DNA of 64,000 nt from Quercus robur (Eukaryota; Streptophyta; Magnoliopsida; Fagales; Fagaceae), in assembly GCF_932294415.1 (NCBI RefSeq), contig NC_065544.1, positions 36,698,310 to 36,762,309 of the forward strand, read 5' to 3'. The position numbers and the translations under genes are program-made. The notes beneath the pieces are model-generated. The model worked only from the letters and a program-made list of their open reading frames with translations, was not told the DNA's origin and did not search any database. Each line of letters begins with the position of its first letter. The first letter of the stretch is position 1. Shown here in pieces: positions 63,691 to 64,000 of the stretch.

Positions 63691-64000
63691 AATGCAAGCT
63701 ATCTAACTATATTTAATTTTCTCTACTTCTTCAAAAATACATCTTAAAAGAAAGTCAAGTTAAACTCCTTGCAAATACATCACTATATTCAAAGATGTGT
63801 ACTTCGCAATTGTCTATTGTTATAAAGGAGTGGAAACTGAAACATTGATATTACCCCAATCATTCTAACCTTGAAAGTAAGACTCGTTGGATATAAAGCA
63901 TATTATTACATTTCGCACTGAATTCATCATATTGTGAATCTGACTGACCTGTGGTCAAAATAATCTCAACCTATCTTTTCCTCTGGTCTTCCTTTGACTT

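Larger units (their letters stand above)
62129..64000 (+). repeat. Partial duplicate of the PGDH locus, runs off window
   Basis: Similarity to the PGDH locus begins abruptly at 62129 (GGGGCTTGGAATGCATGTG, matching about 16868 inside exon 2). It continues through the gene end, 3' untranslated region and downstream flank to the window edge, which corresponds to about 19800. The second intron is kept at the same 76-bp length, so this is a DNA-level duplication. Identity is about 95% in matched parts. Confidence 0.93.

Overview
The window is nuclear DNA of a flowering plant, most likely a woody eudicot. The genes carry many GT-AG introns, chloroplast transit peptides and plant-only families, and they sit in AT-rich DNA full of plant transposons. 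The species cannot be fixed from sequence alone.

Layout. Positions 1-15,200 hold no host gene that I can support. They contain hAT-like and Mutator-like non-autonomous DNA elements, tRNA-derived SINEs, a palindromic hairpin repeat and a shortened Tat-lineage Ty3/gypsy fossil (9,349-13,484). From 15,329 to 27,429 there are two convergent plastid genes: D-3-phosphoglycerate dehydrogenase (+, five exons, 601 aa) and a NhaD-type Na+/H+ antiporter like NHD1 (-, ten exons, 578 aa). Positions 27,500-35,150 are AT-rich repeats: tandem duplications of about 425 and 960 bp, a Mutator-like MITE family, a poly-T minisatellite and a long perfect palindrome. Positions 35,182-47,612 are a 12.4-kb Tat-lineage Ty3/gypsy fossil. 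It is oriented on the minus strand, carries an extra antisense ORF region and appears to hold a nested LTR. From 48,195 to 60,166 lie three more host genes: a light-harvesting-like stress-enhanced protein (SEP1-like, +), an ARF small GTPase (+) and an SLX9-like ribosome-biogenesis protein (-). The right end (62,129 to the window end) is a partial DNA-level duplicate of the phosphoglycerate dehydrogenase gene and its 3' flank, now a pseudogene.

Function. Three of the five intact genes encode predicted chloroplast proteins: serine synthesis, stromal Na+/H+ exchange and thylakoid photoprotection. The other two serve vesicle traffic and ribosome assembly. They look like independent genes, not a cluster. 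Exon coordinates were derived by hand from splice sites, reading-frame continuity and family similarity.

I found no convincing new molecular system. The most informative signals are evolutionary. One is a SINE that is present at one phosphoglycerate dehydrogenase locus and absent, with a clean empty site, at its duplicate. Another is an 81-bp minisatellite shared by the 3' regions of the two Tat fossils. The rest are several DNA elements with readable target-site duplications.
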